Assembly: GCA_019348475.1 (NCBI GenBank)
Contig: JAHWJJ010000031.1
Coordinates: forward strand, 1-16,486
Reading direction: 5' to 3'
Length of the DNA: 16,486 nt
Origin: Gemmatimonadota bacterium
Lineage (GTDB): Bacteria > Gemmatimonadota > Gemmatimonadetes > Longimicrobiales > Longimicrobiaceae
Positions 1 through 6,678 of this stretch are shown piece by piece. The first letter of the stretch is position 1. Every line of letters starts with the position of its first letter. A program made the position numbers and the translations under genes. Under the pieces are notes generated by a model, which did not search any database, was not told where the DNA came from, and saw nothing but the letters and a program-made list of their open reading frames with translations.

Positions 1-523
1 CGCGGGCTTTGCGCGCGCAGGGGCGGGAGCCGCGTACGCGCGCGGCGGCCAGCCGGGGATCTCCACGTACGCAACCTGCTCCGCGCGACGGGCGGGCGGC
101 GGCTGGCGATCCGGGGCGCGCGGGGCGACGGCGATATCAGCGCCAGCATCGCGTGCGCGGCCGCGGACATGCCCACGGCCGCGTACGTCCGGCGCGAATC
201 GCGGGTCCGCGGAATGGATCGGCTGAGCGGAGGGCGCACGGAGGCCGCGGTTGGGCTGACGGGAGCGGGCGGGCGAAGTGCGTGCTACTCGCGCGCGACC
301 TCTCCTGTTCCTGCGTCACCCACCGGCTCGAGAACCCCTGCAAGCGACGCAACACGGGGGCGGTAGAGATCCGAGCCGGCAACGCGCCTGGAACGTCATC
401 ATCATGCCGTGTCAACGTCTCAGGCCGCCCGGCCGCGAACGCGTCCGGCACAGACGGAGCTGCGGCGCCCGCGCGGGCCACGCTGGCCCAGCTCGCGGTC
501 TCCCTCGTGGGCAACCCGGCCCG
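1..523. other. No confidently assignable gene; possible tail of a gene from the left flank
   Basis: Several frames stay open here because the DNA is extremely GC-rich, but none gives a product I recognise. On the plus strand, one frame entering from the left edge closes at a TGA near 224 and another at a TAG near 364. Either could be the last codons of a gene that begins outside the window. The translations are dominated by Arg, Ala, Gly and Pro, as expected of non-coding or wrong-frame GC-rich DNA. I saw no RNA gene, repeat or clear promoter. Confidence 0.4.
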
Positions 524-1144
524 TCAGCGATAATCCCAGTGCACGACGGCGAAGGAGGCCAGCGTGATGCGGGTGTCGCCAAAGAGCAGCGCGGTGTGGA
601 GCCACTCTGCCTGCGCGGCTCCCAGTTCCGCCTTGGCCGTCGGCGCGCCGCGCCGGGTCTGCAGAAACGCGAAGTCGTCGCCGCGCCAGGCGAACACGTC
701 CCAGCACCCGGCATAGCGCTTGTTGGCCCGCCGCGCGACCCCGGCGAGCACCACCCGCGGATCCTCTTCTTCGATCACGCGGTTGCGCTGCTCGGCGCGG
801 GGCACGTCGTCCCAGCGGGTGAGGTACTTCCACACCTCGCCCTTTGCGCTGTACGTGTTCACCCACCGGCCGCTCCACCCGTCGCGCTCCAGCAGCCGCA
901 GCACCGCGAGCGCGGCGAACAGGTGTTCGCCCTCCAGCTCCACCATCCCCGCTGCCTTCTTGCCGAAGTCGTCGGCGAACGGAGCGCCCTCCCAGCGGGG
1001 AAGGCGCAGGTACACGCCGGCCACGTCGCCGATCATCCGGCCGCTGGGCATGTGGATGGGAACCTTGAGCGGCACCCGGTAGTCGCTGCGCTCCGCGTAC
1101 GGCAGCAGTGCCTGCATCCAGGCGGGGGATTGGGCCTCTGACAT
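524..1144 (-). CDS. Hypothetical protein, 206 aa, C-terminus faintly VRR-NUC/PD-(D/E)XK-like
   Basis: I do not recognise this protein by name. The ATG at 1144 begins MSEAQSPAWMQALL; the frame stays open further upstream, but that extension has the Arg/His/Pro-rich look of non-coding GC-rich DNA. The protein is soluble, with no signal peptide or membrane segment. The N-terminal half is a mixed Gly/Leu-rich region. Residues 144-200 run AGCWDVFAW, then a beta-like FAFLQTRRG, then AAQAEWLHTAL and an ITLASFAVV strand. That order resembles VRR-NUC nucleases (Asp on a strand, ExK on the next strand, then a helix with Gln), with D149, Q162-T-R164 and Q178 in the expected places. The ExK is therefore replaced by QTR, so an active nuclease is doubtful. 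The fold is inferred from motif order only. No strong Shine-Dalgarno sequence is visible. The gene lies downstream of the DUF2236 gene on the same strand, after a gap of about 316 bp, so co-transcription is uncertain. Confidence 0.7.
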   Translation of the reverse strand: MSEAQSPAWMQALLPYAERSDYRVPLKVPIHMPSGRMIGDVAGVYLRLPRWEGAPFADDFGKKAAGMVELEGEHLFAALAVLRLLERDGWSGRWVNTYSAKGEVWKYLTRWDDVPRAEQRNRVIEEEDPRVVLAGVARRANKRYAGCWDVFAWRGDDFAFLQTRRGAPTAKAELGAAQAEWLHTALLFGDTRITLASFAVVHWDYR

Positions 1145-1460
1145 GACCTGGGGTCCAGGGGTACGGGAATGGTGGGGGCGGCCGCGAACGACGCAATCTG
1201 CCCGCCCGGGGCAAGCAGCGGAAGGCGTGCAACGATGAGTCAGCACATCCGCCTGGACGCTGCCGCCGTCGCGGGCGTGGACGGATGCGCCGGGGCGGTG
1301 GTGCACCGGGTCGATGACGCGGATGAACGCGGCGCTTGCCTCTGGCGCAAACGAGGCACCAGCCGCGGCCGGACCTACGACGGCTGCCGCCCCCGATATT
1401 CCTCACGCTGTGAGCCGCGCACCACCTCGACCGCGCGGCGAAAACGCCGGTCCAAACCCG
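1145..1460. other. Intergenic stretch without a supported gene
   Basis: These 316 bp separate two minus-strand genes. No open frame has a credible product or ribosome binding site. I saw no convincing terminator with a T-tract, and no repeat. Confidence 0.5.
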
Positions 1461-2345
1461 TCATCCTTTCGGCACCGCAGCGCCGCCGCCGCGCTGTCGA
1501 CCACCACGTTCTGCGCCCGCACGCGGTGCACCACGTGTCGAATAGCGCGGCTGCGGAGGGCCTGGCGCGGGGTGATCCAGGGCGCGCACGGCGGCGAGAT
1601 ACCGTGGAGGCATGAGCAGCCGCTGGATGATCGAGCGCAATCCGGCGCGGACCAGGACAGGGTAGAAGCGAAGCAGAGGCCGCAGCCACGCGGCAGGCTT
1701 CAGTCGCAGGAGGCCTCGCACGTGCCCAGGCGTCAGGATCGACTGGAGCCGCAGCAGGAGGTGATACCGCCAGGGGCCGAGGTGCTTGCGATACTGCGCG
1801 TACAGCGCCTCGGTGCCCTCGCCATGCACCAGGTCGCGGCGCAGGTGAAGCTCGCGATCCGCTCCCCAATCGGCGTACGTCCGCGGGAGGCCGGGGACGC
1901 CCAGGCCGGTGCCCACCCGGTAGAACACGTCGTAGAGCTCGCGCTGCTCATCCGCGGTAAGCGGCCGCGCGAGCGTCTCGTGCGCTCGTTCGGAGTAGTC
2001 GATGAGCATGTAGAGCACGTCGCGGTGCGCCCAGTCGGGGATCTGCCGGCCCCGCTCGCGCTCGACCGCGTGGTGGACCGCCCGGATTCGCGCCAGCGTG
2101 CGCGCGGCGGTCGCTGCGTCGGCGAAGACGATCCCCTGCGCGTAGCCAGCCGTGGAGAAGAGCCGGCCGATGGGGTCGGCGGGCAGCTTGCCCGTAAAGA
2201 ACAGCCAGTCGACGGCACGGTTGAGCGCGAACTCGGCGGCGGAGCCGGCGAAGACCAGGAGCACCATGTCTGCATCTCCCCAGATCCTCCGTACGATGGA
2301 ACCTCGATCGACGAAATCAGCCACGGCACCCCCGCTTTCAGGCAT
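1461..2345 (-). CDS. DUF2236 / MpaB-family oxygenase-like protein
   Basis: This 294-residue protein fits the DUF2236 family (pfam name ER-bound oxygenase MpaB/MpaB'/rubber oxygenase, Lcp). Features seen: an N-terminal helical block (residues 27-60), the stretch LFSTAGYAQGIVFAD (62-76), then RIRAVHHAVE (87-95) matching the family's v-H-x-x-V segment. After that come PDWAHRD (104-110), matching the family's W-V-H motif, ARPLTADEQRELYDVFYRVG (126-145) and a G-V-P-x-L-P-x-T motif near 149-156. Members studied are b-type heme oxygenases that cleave isoprenoid chains, but most bacterial homologues are uncharacterised, so the substrate here is unknown. There is no signal peptide. The last ~45 residues are Arg/Gly/Pro-rich and outside the domain. 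The ATG at 2345 lacks a strong Shine-Dalgarno sequence; a candidate promoter lies just upstream. The gene is divergent from a lanthipeptide-like precursor, so a tailoring role is conceivable but unsupported. Confidence 0.8.
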   Translation of the reverse strand: MPESGGAVADFVDRGSIVRRIWGDADMVLLVFAGSAAEFALNRAVDWLFFTGKLPADPIGRLFSTAGYAQGIVFADAATAARTLARIRAVHHAVERERGRQIPDWAHRDVLYMLIDYSERAHETLARPLTADEQRELYDVFYRVGTGLGVPGLPRTYADWGADRELHLRRDLVHGEGTEALYAQYRKHLGPWRYHLLLRLQSILTPGHVRGLLRLKPAAWLRPLLRFYPVLVRAGLRSIIQRLLMPPRYLAAVRALDHPAPGPPQPRYSTRGAPRAGAERGGRQRGGGAAVPKG

Positions 2346-2363
2346 CTCGCATATACGCGGAGC

Positions 2364-2392
2364 ACTTTACGCAACAAAGCATCTGCGCACAA
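2364..2392 (-). promoter_or_regulatory. Candidate sigma70-type promoter for the DUF2236 gene
   Basis: On the minus strand, TTGTGC (2392-2387) and TAAAGT (2369-2364) are separated by 17 bp. The -10 box ends 18 nt before the ATG at 2345, which would give a very short leader. Each box matches the consensus only partly (3/6 and 4/6), so this is weak. Confidence 0.3.
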
Positions 2393-2529
2393 GTGTCTCT
2401 CGAGTGCCTCCGTGCCCTCCGCTCCCGTCCTCAGACGGGAGCCGTCGCGAGCACGTCCCTCTCGACACGCGCCAACGCGTGCAGGCGAATCACCTGGTCG
2501 ATATGGATATCCGGATCCGACGATTTTTG

Positions 2530-2558
2530 TTGACCATTGCAGCGCGCCGCACTATGTT
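2530..2558 (+). promoter_or_regulatory. Promoter of the orphan lanthipeptide precursor
   Basis: TTGACC (2530-2535) is followed after exactly 17 bp by TATGTT (2553-2558). The spacer begins with A-TTGCAG. The minus-strand promoter of the lanthipeptide operon (14776-14748) has the same architecture, with TTGACC, one base, TTGCAG, and TAGGTT at the same spacing. It lies about 65 bp upstream of the precursor start. The T-rich stretch just before the -35 box (ATTTTTG) stands out in this GC-rich window. Confidence 0.6.
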
Positions 2559-2623
2559 CGTGGACACCGCCTGCGGCCATTCGCGCGTTCCGTGCGATAC
2601 CGCGCGTTCACCCCCCACTGAGC

Positions 2624-2785
2624 ATGAGGCACAACATGAGGCACAAGCTGAGCATCGAAACGCTCGAGGTGCAGTCGTTCCACACGGCGCCGGACACCGA
2701 CGAGCAGGGCACTGCTCGGGAGTTCTGTCCCACCTTCTGCTTTACCCAGTGCCACACCGAATGCACCTGCCCGGCGACGCCCTGA
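2624..2785 (+). CDS. Lanthipeptide-like (pinensin-type leader) precursor peptide, orphan
   Basis: This 53-residue peptide looks like a ribosomal peptide precursor. The leader carries KLSIETLEVQSF (8-19), resembling the K-L-x-L-x-x-L-x-V-x-S-F motif I associate with pinensin-family and related class I lanthipeptide leaders. A Gly-Thr follows at 29-30. The core (about 33-53) reads C35-x-T-x-C39-x-T-x-C43-x-T-x-C47-T-C49 and then PATP, giving five Cys and four Thr in a strict four-residue period, ideal for LanB/LanC chemistry. There is no double-Gly cleavage site. Two in-frame ATGs lie in a 12-bp tandem duplication (2624 and 2636). The second has TGAGG six bases ahead and may be the true start, giving 49 residues. 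It has its own promoter and a following hairpin, so it is monocistronic. No modifying enzyme is adjacent; the LanB/LanC about 7 kb to the right are the obvious candidates. Confidence 0.75.
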   Translation: MRHNMRHKLSIETLEVQSFHTAPDTDEQGTAREFCPTFCFTQCHTECTCPATP

Positions 2786-2819
2786 GCCTTCGGGCGGGGC
2801 TGGCACAGGCCGGACACGC

Positions 2820-2861
2820 GCGACCCTCCCCCGGACATCGGGCGGAGGGTCGCCGCGCTTT
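2820..2861 (+). terminator. Rho-independent-type hairpin after the orphan precursor
   Basis: GCGACCCTCC (2820-2829) pairs perfectly with GGAGGGTCGC (2844-2853), a 10-bp stem with a 14-nt loop that can close further (CCC/GGG). Only a short T run (CTTT, 2858-2861) follows. It starts 34 nt past the precursor stop codon. Confidence 0.55.
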
Positions 2862-2897
2862 GGAGGGTTTCCGCCGCCACGACGGCTGCTGCAGGTA

Positions 2898-3210
2898 GCT
2901 CCCGGTCACGCCGCGAGCCGGTGCACCCCCCCGACCGCGCCGCGCTCGCAGACCGTCACGTACACCAGATCGGCGTTTGGGTCGCGCACCTCCCACAGCG
3001 GCGCTGCGAGCGCCTGTCGACGATGTACGCGGGCTGCGCGGCGGGTGCGGGTGCTGCAGCGCATCTGGTCTGCGACGTGCAGGCGGCCCGTGCGCCCGGC
3101 TCCTTCGCGGTGAGGAGCCGATTTCGTCCCGCCCCCCAGCGCTCGCCGCCATGTCCGTCGCGCCCACCCCGTCCGAAATCTTTCGCCGCTCCGCCAACGA
3201 AGGCGAGCGG
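2898..3210 (+). repeat. Direct repeat, copy 1 (contains the transporter start)
   Basis: This stretch is repeated, with scattered substitutions and small indels, at 4037-4346. Shared landmarks in order are CCGGTCACG, GAGCCGGTGCACC, CACCAGATCGG, CACCTCCCACAGCGGCGCTG, GCGGGCTGCGCG, CTGGTCTGCGACGTG, CGTGCGCCCGGCTCC and CCGAAATCTTT. By eye the best 200 bp agree at roughly 85% of positions. Copy 1 runs into the first codons of the formate/nitrite transporter (ATG at 3151). On its minus strand, one frame reads APLWEVRDPNADLVYVTV and continues to a stop at about 2906, which may be the decayed 3' end of an older gene. Confidence 0.8.
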
Positions 3211-3939
3211 CGCCTGGACCAGTCGCTCCTGGAACTGGTGTCGACCGCGTTCATCGCGGGCTTCACGATCATCTTCGGCATCGTCGCGCTCGGGATCGTC
3301 CATGCCGCGGTCGAGCCGCAGGCGGGGCAGATCGCGCGCATTGCGGGCGCGCTTGCCTTTGCCCCCGGCGTGGTATTCCTGATCGTGGGTCGGGCCGAGC
3401 TGTTCACCGAGAACTTCTTCGACCCCGCCGCGGCCGTGGTCCAGCGGCGCGAGTCGCGGCCGGTGCGGCAGCTGATGCGGTTGTGGGCCGTGACCTTTGT
3501 GCTGAACCTGATCGGCGGGACGCTCTTCGCGCTGGTGTTCGCGGTGCCCGGCGTTCTTCCGGAAGGAGCGCCGGAGGCGCTGCGCAGGGTGGCCGAAGAG
3601 ATCGCGGCTCGCGGCGCATGGGCCGGGTTCGCATCGGCGGTGGTGGGGGGCGCCCTGGTCGCGCTGCTCTCGTTCTTCCTGGCGGCGGTGAACGGCGTCG
3701 GCAGCCGCATCGCCATGGCCTACCTGGTCGGCTTTCTTCTGGCCGTGGGACCCTTCGACCACGTGACCGTGACCGTGCTGCACGTGTTCGTCGGCATCCT
3801 CTTCGGCGCGGGCATCGACCTGGGCACGGTGGCCGTGATCATGGCGATCTCCACGGCCGGCAACCTGGTGGGGGGTGTGGGCCTGGTTACCCTCAGCCAC
3901 GTCGCGCAGGCCCGCGGCGCGGACGAATCCGGCGAGTGA
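3151..3939 (+). CDS. Formate/nitrite transporter (FNT) family membrane protein
   Basis: This 262-residue protein is about the usual FNT length (260-290) and has six hydrophobic segments. Recognisable features are an amphipathic start (SEIFRRSANEGERRLDQS), the first helix AFIAGFTIIFGIVALG, and GRAELFTENFFDP, equivalent to the family's L-F-T-G/E-N re-entrant segment. A central G-P-F-D-H-V-T-V-T-V-L-H segment supplies the pore His, and AGNLVGGVGLVTLSHV near the C-terminus matches the family's G-N-x-x-G-G signature. FNT pentamers move formate, nitrite, hydrosulfide or similar small anions across the inner membrane. This sequence looks closer to the YfdC-like branch than to FocA/NirC, so the substrate is open. 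The ATG at 3151 is chosen because the hydrophilic N-terminus typical of the family starts there; no good Shine-Dalgarno sequence precedes it. The start lies inside a direct repeat whose second copy has ACG at this position. Confidence 0.88.
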   Translation: MSVAPTPSEIFRRSANEGERRLDQSLLELVSTAFIAGFTIIFGIVALGIVHAAVEPQAGQIARIAGALAFAPGVVFLIVGRAELFTENFFDPAAAVVQRRESRPVRQLMRLWAVTFVLNLIGGTLFALVFAVPGVLPEGAPEALRRVAEEIAARGAWAGFASAVVGGALVALLSFFLAAVNGVGSRIAMAYLVGFLLAVGPFDHVTVTVLHVFVGILFGAGIDLGTVAVIMAISTAGNLVGGVGLVTLSHVAQARGADESGE

Positions 3940-4036
3940 TCCGCGGTGTCCGGCGTGCGAGTCGCTTCCGCTCGGACCGGCATTGCCGCGAGGACAGCCG
4001 GGACGCCGCTGACCCTCATCATCACCTGCGAAGCAA

Positions 4037-4346
4037 CTCGCCGGTCACGCTGCGAGCCGGTGCACCACCTCGACCGCGCCGCGGTTGAAGACCGTCACGC
4101 ACACCAGATCGGTTTCGGGTCGGGCACCTCCCACAGCGGCGCTGCGTGCGCTTGACAACGGTGCACGCGGGCTGCGCGCCGGGTGCGGGGGCTGCAGCGC
4201 CTCTGGTCTGCGACGTGAAAGCGGACCGTGCGCCCGGCTCCGTCGGTTGCCGATTCGATCCGCCCGGCGCTCGCCGCCACGTCCGTCGCGCCTACCCCCT
4301 CCGAAATCTTTCTCGCCGCTCCGCCAAACAAGGGGAGTCGGCGCTC
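4037..4346 (+). repeat. Direct repeat, copy 2 (degenerate)
   Basis: This is the second copy of the repeat at 2898-3210, about 1.14 kb further on in the same orientation. It has accumulated substitutions and small indels. One indel breaks the minus-strand frame that reads PLWEVRDPNADLVYVTV in copy 1. The similarity fades shortly after the position equivalent to codon 15-20 of the transporter. Confidence 0.8.
4279..4346 (+). pseudogene. Remnant of the 5' end of a duplicated FNT transporter gene
   Basis: Within repeat copy 2, the bases matching the transporter start read ACG instead of ATG (4279-4281) and then encode SVAPTPSEIF, identical to residues 2-11 of the intact transporter. Small insertions after the TTT codons shift the frame, and the similarity is lost soon afterwards. 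This is either the scar of a lost tandem transporter copy or hitch-hiking sequence at the edge of a duplicated segment. Confidence 0.55.
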
Positions 4347-4535
4347 CTTCGGGTCACGCCGCGGTCGTGCTCTCCCCCAGCACCAGCCTTCACCGGCCCT
4401 CACGGAACCGTTACGTTTATCCGCTCGGCCCGCTCACGCTGTCCACGCGACGGCCCCGCGGGTCCTGGCGCTCGCGAATCGTCGCTGGACCCTGACTTCC
4501 TTCCGCCCCGCCGCCGCCGGTCATCCGAGCCCAAC

Positions 4536-6653
4536 GTGCCTTCCGGCATTCCCGCCCCAGCCTTCGCACACCACCCGGCTGTGCATCCAGCCGCGGAAGA
4601 GGTCCTGCGCGGCGACCCGGCTGGCGCGTATGCCAGCTGCGACACCCGGACGCAATGGCAGTATCACGTCGCCCTCGCCGAGTGGGAACGCCGTACGGGA
4701 GTCGACCGCGTGTCGCTCGCGCGCAGCGCCCTCGCGCGCGCCGAAGCTGGCAAGGAAGCCGACGGAGCCGACGCTCCCACCGCGCACGTCGGCTACTACC
4801 TTGTCGGGGACGGCGTACGGGAGTTCGGGATGGGCTCCACCACGGGTTCCGCGGGCGCGCGGAAGGGGCCGCGGCTTGCACCCGAGCTGCTCGTGCCTCT
4901 GGTCGTCACGCTCGCGACGCTGCTCCCCGCGGCCTGCATTGCCGTGCTCCACGGCAGTGGATCGCCGGCGTGGGTGCAGGTCCTGGCCGCGACCGCCGCG
5001 GTTCCGCTGGGCTGGGTGTACGCCTCGACCATCAGCCGAACGCTCCCGTGGCACCGTCGCGTGCATCTGCCGCTGCCCAGGCTGCGTGCAGGCGAGGGGC
5101 GCGCCAGCGATGAAGCCGTGGTGATCGTGGTTCCCGCGATCACCACTTCGCCGGCGCGCGCCCATGCACTCGTGCAGCGCCTGTGGGCGCTGTACGAGGC
5201 GCAGCCCGCGGCCGAGTTCCGGTTCGCTCTCCTGTCGGATTTCGGCGACGCGCCGGCGCAGGCATCCTCCGACGACGAAGCCATCCTCGCCGAGCTCCAG
5301 GCCGGTATCGCCGCGCTGAACGCGCGGGCGCGCGACTCCCTCGGGGACCGGTTCTTCGCGCTGCACCGGCGCCGCACCTGGAGCGCCACGCAGGAAGCAT
5401 GGATCGGCTGGGAACGCAAGCGCGGCAAGCTCCTGGAGTTCGTGCGCCTCCTGCGGCCGGGTTCGCCCGAAACGACGTTCAGGTGGCAGTTCGGCGACCT
5501 CCCCGGACTGGTCTCTCGGGCCTCGATCCCGTTCGTGATCACCCTGGACGAGACGACGTGGCTGGCGCCGGGCGCCGCCGCCGAGCTGATCCGGACTGCG
5601 GCGCACCCGCTGAACCGTCCTCACGTGGATGAAACCACCGGCCGGGTCACGTCGGGGTACGCGGTGTTGCAGCCGAGCGTCCTGTTCACCCTGGATCCTC
5701 CACCCACACCGACCAGCGACGCCTCACCACCGTCTCGCGGGGCGGCGCGGGCCGGGGGACCCACCTTCTACTTCAGCACCCTCGGCGTCGGAATGCACCA
5801 GGGCGCCGGAGCGCTCTACCACGTCGATGCGTTTCGGCGTGCGCTGGACGGCGCGTTTCCGGACGACCTCGTCCTGCACCATGACCTGCTCGACGGCTTC
5901 GTCGGACGCACCGGCGAGGCTTACGAAGCCGCGGTGCACCAGCCGCTGCCGAAGACCTACCTGGCCCAGGCGCAGCGTGGACACCGGTGGCTGCGCGGCG
6001 TCTTCCAGGCCATCCCCTTCCTCCTCCGCGCCAGCGGAGCCAGGCGGGGCACACGCGGCCGGAACCCGTTGACGGGGGTGCAGCGATTCATCGTCGCCGA
6101 GCTGGTGCTCCTGGAACTGGCGCCGGCGGCGTCGCTGACGCTGCTGCTGCTGGCGTGGACCGTTCTCCCCGGCGCGCCGACGTTCTGGACGCTGCTCGCC
6201 TGCCCTCCCCTGTTCGTGCTCGGCGCATTCCTGCTCCGCCGGGCCGTCTCCCTTCCGATCCGTCGCCTGCGTGGAGGGCGGCGGTCCGGCTGGGGGCCGG
6301 CGCTGCATCGGATGGCGTCCGCCGGGTTCGCGCAGGTCGTGCTCGTCTACCAGGCCTTCGTGGTGGTCGACGCGCTGGCGCGAGTGGCCTGGCGGCTCGG
6401 CGTGTCGCGCAAGCGCCTGCTGGAATGGGCGCCGCGGCACGACTCCGCTTCCACGTCCGCCACACCGCTGGCCGCGTACTGGCGGGCGCTGTGGGTGTCG
6501 CCTGCCGTGGGTGCGCTGACGCTCGCGGCCCTCGCCGCCTGGAGGCCGGGGGTGCTCTGGATCGCCGCTCCCTTCGCGGTGGCCTGGATCGCCGCTCCCG
6601 TCATCGTGGGACTCGGCGATCGATACGTTTTCGGCGTGGAGGGACCGACCTGA
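4536..6653 (+). CDS. Stand-alone GT84 (NdvB / cyclic beta-1,2-glucan synthase-like) glucosyltransferase
   Basis: The protein matches the glucosyltransferase part of NdvB/cyclic beta-1,2-glucan synthases (normally >2,500 aa) but has only ~705 residues, without the glycoside-phosphorylase (GH94) half. In order: the pre-membrane region ending HVGYYLVGDG (about 88-97); two TM helices (about 113-166); FALLSDFGDAP; FFALHRRRTW; GWERKRGKLLEF; ITLDETT (D338); AHPLNRP; LHHDLLDG (D450); QRGHRWLRG (480-488); then about five TM helices including SRKRLLEW. NdvB enzymes use UDP-glucose at the inner membrane. The usual acidic motif L-D-A-D-T is L-D-E-T-T here, and the segment before FYFSTLG is shortened, so activity is uncertain. 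The start is uncertain: homology already runs at VLRGDPAGAYASCDTRTQW with no ATG upstream, so I took the GTG at 4536. The GTG at 4581, or the ATG at 4830 (GGGAG six bases ahead), are alternatives. The gene appears N-terminally truncated. Confidence 0.75.
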   Translation: MPSGIPAPAFAHHPAVHPAAEEVLRGDPAGAYASCDTRTQWQYHVALAEWERRTGVDRVSLARSALARAEAGKEADGADAPTAHVGYYLVGDGVREFGMGSTTGSAGARKGPRLAPELLVPLVVTLATLLPAACIAVLHGSGSPAWVQVLAATAAVPLGWVYASTISRTLPWHRRVHLPLPRLRAGEGRASDEAVVIVVPAITTSPARAHALVQRLWALYEAQPAAEFRFALLSDFGDAPAQASSDDEAILAELQAGIAALNARARDSLGDRFFALHRRRTWSATQEAWIGWERKRGKLLEFVRLLRPGSPETTFRWQFGDLPGLVSRASIPFVITLDETTWLAPGAAAELIRTAAHPLNRPHVDETTGRVTSGYAVLQPSVLFTLDPPPTPTSDASPPSRGAARAGGPTFYFSTLGVGMHQGAGALYHVDAFRRALDGAFPDDLVLHHDLLDGFVGRTGEAYEAAVHQPLPKTYLAQAQRGHRWLRGVFQAIPFLLRASGARRGTRGRNPLTGVQRFIVAELVLLELAPAASLTLLLLAWTVLPGAPTFWTLLACPPLFVLGAFLLRRAVSLPIRRLRGGRRSGWGPALHRMASAGFAQVVLVYQAFVVVDALARVAWRLGVSRKRLLEWAPRHDSASTSATPLAAYWRALWVSPAVGALTLAALAAWRPGVLWIAAPFAVAWIAAPVIVGLGDRYVFGVEGPT

Positions 6654-6674
6654 GGCGCGCGAGGGGAGCGCGCC
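6654..6674. terminator. Shared GC hairpin between convergent genes
   Basis: GGCGCGC (6654-6660), a 7-nt loop and GCGCGCC (6668-6674) form a perfect 7-bp stem. It fills nearly all of the 25-bp gap between the stop of the GT84 gene (TGA at 6651-6653) and that of the convergent C39/ABC gene. There is no T-tract on either side, so termination may be Rho-assisted. Confidence 0.5.
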
Positions 6675-6678
6675 GCCG

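Larger units (their letters stand above)
3940..4535. other. Gene-poor stretch holding repeat copy 2 and a transporter remnant
   Basis: Apart from the degenerate repeat (4037-4346), I see no gene here. Frames stay open only because stop codons are rare in such GC-rich DNA. Between 4347 and 4535 the sequence turns from the repeat into the region before the GT84 gene. A less GC-rich patch near 4402-4424 (GGAACCGTTACGTTTATCC) could hold a promoter, but no pair of boxes is convincing. Confidence 0.5.

Noticed and set aside
2742..3900. Minus-strand open frames opposite the FNT transporter
   Set aside because: They are shadows of the transporter; they are Arg/Ala/Pro-rich and lack motifs.
4146..4535. 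Extension of the GT84 coding frame upstream to 4146
   Set aside because: The extension runs through degenerate repeat copy 2, which in its first copy is non-coding in this frame, and its translation shows no similarity to GT84 proteins.
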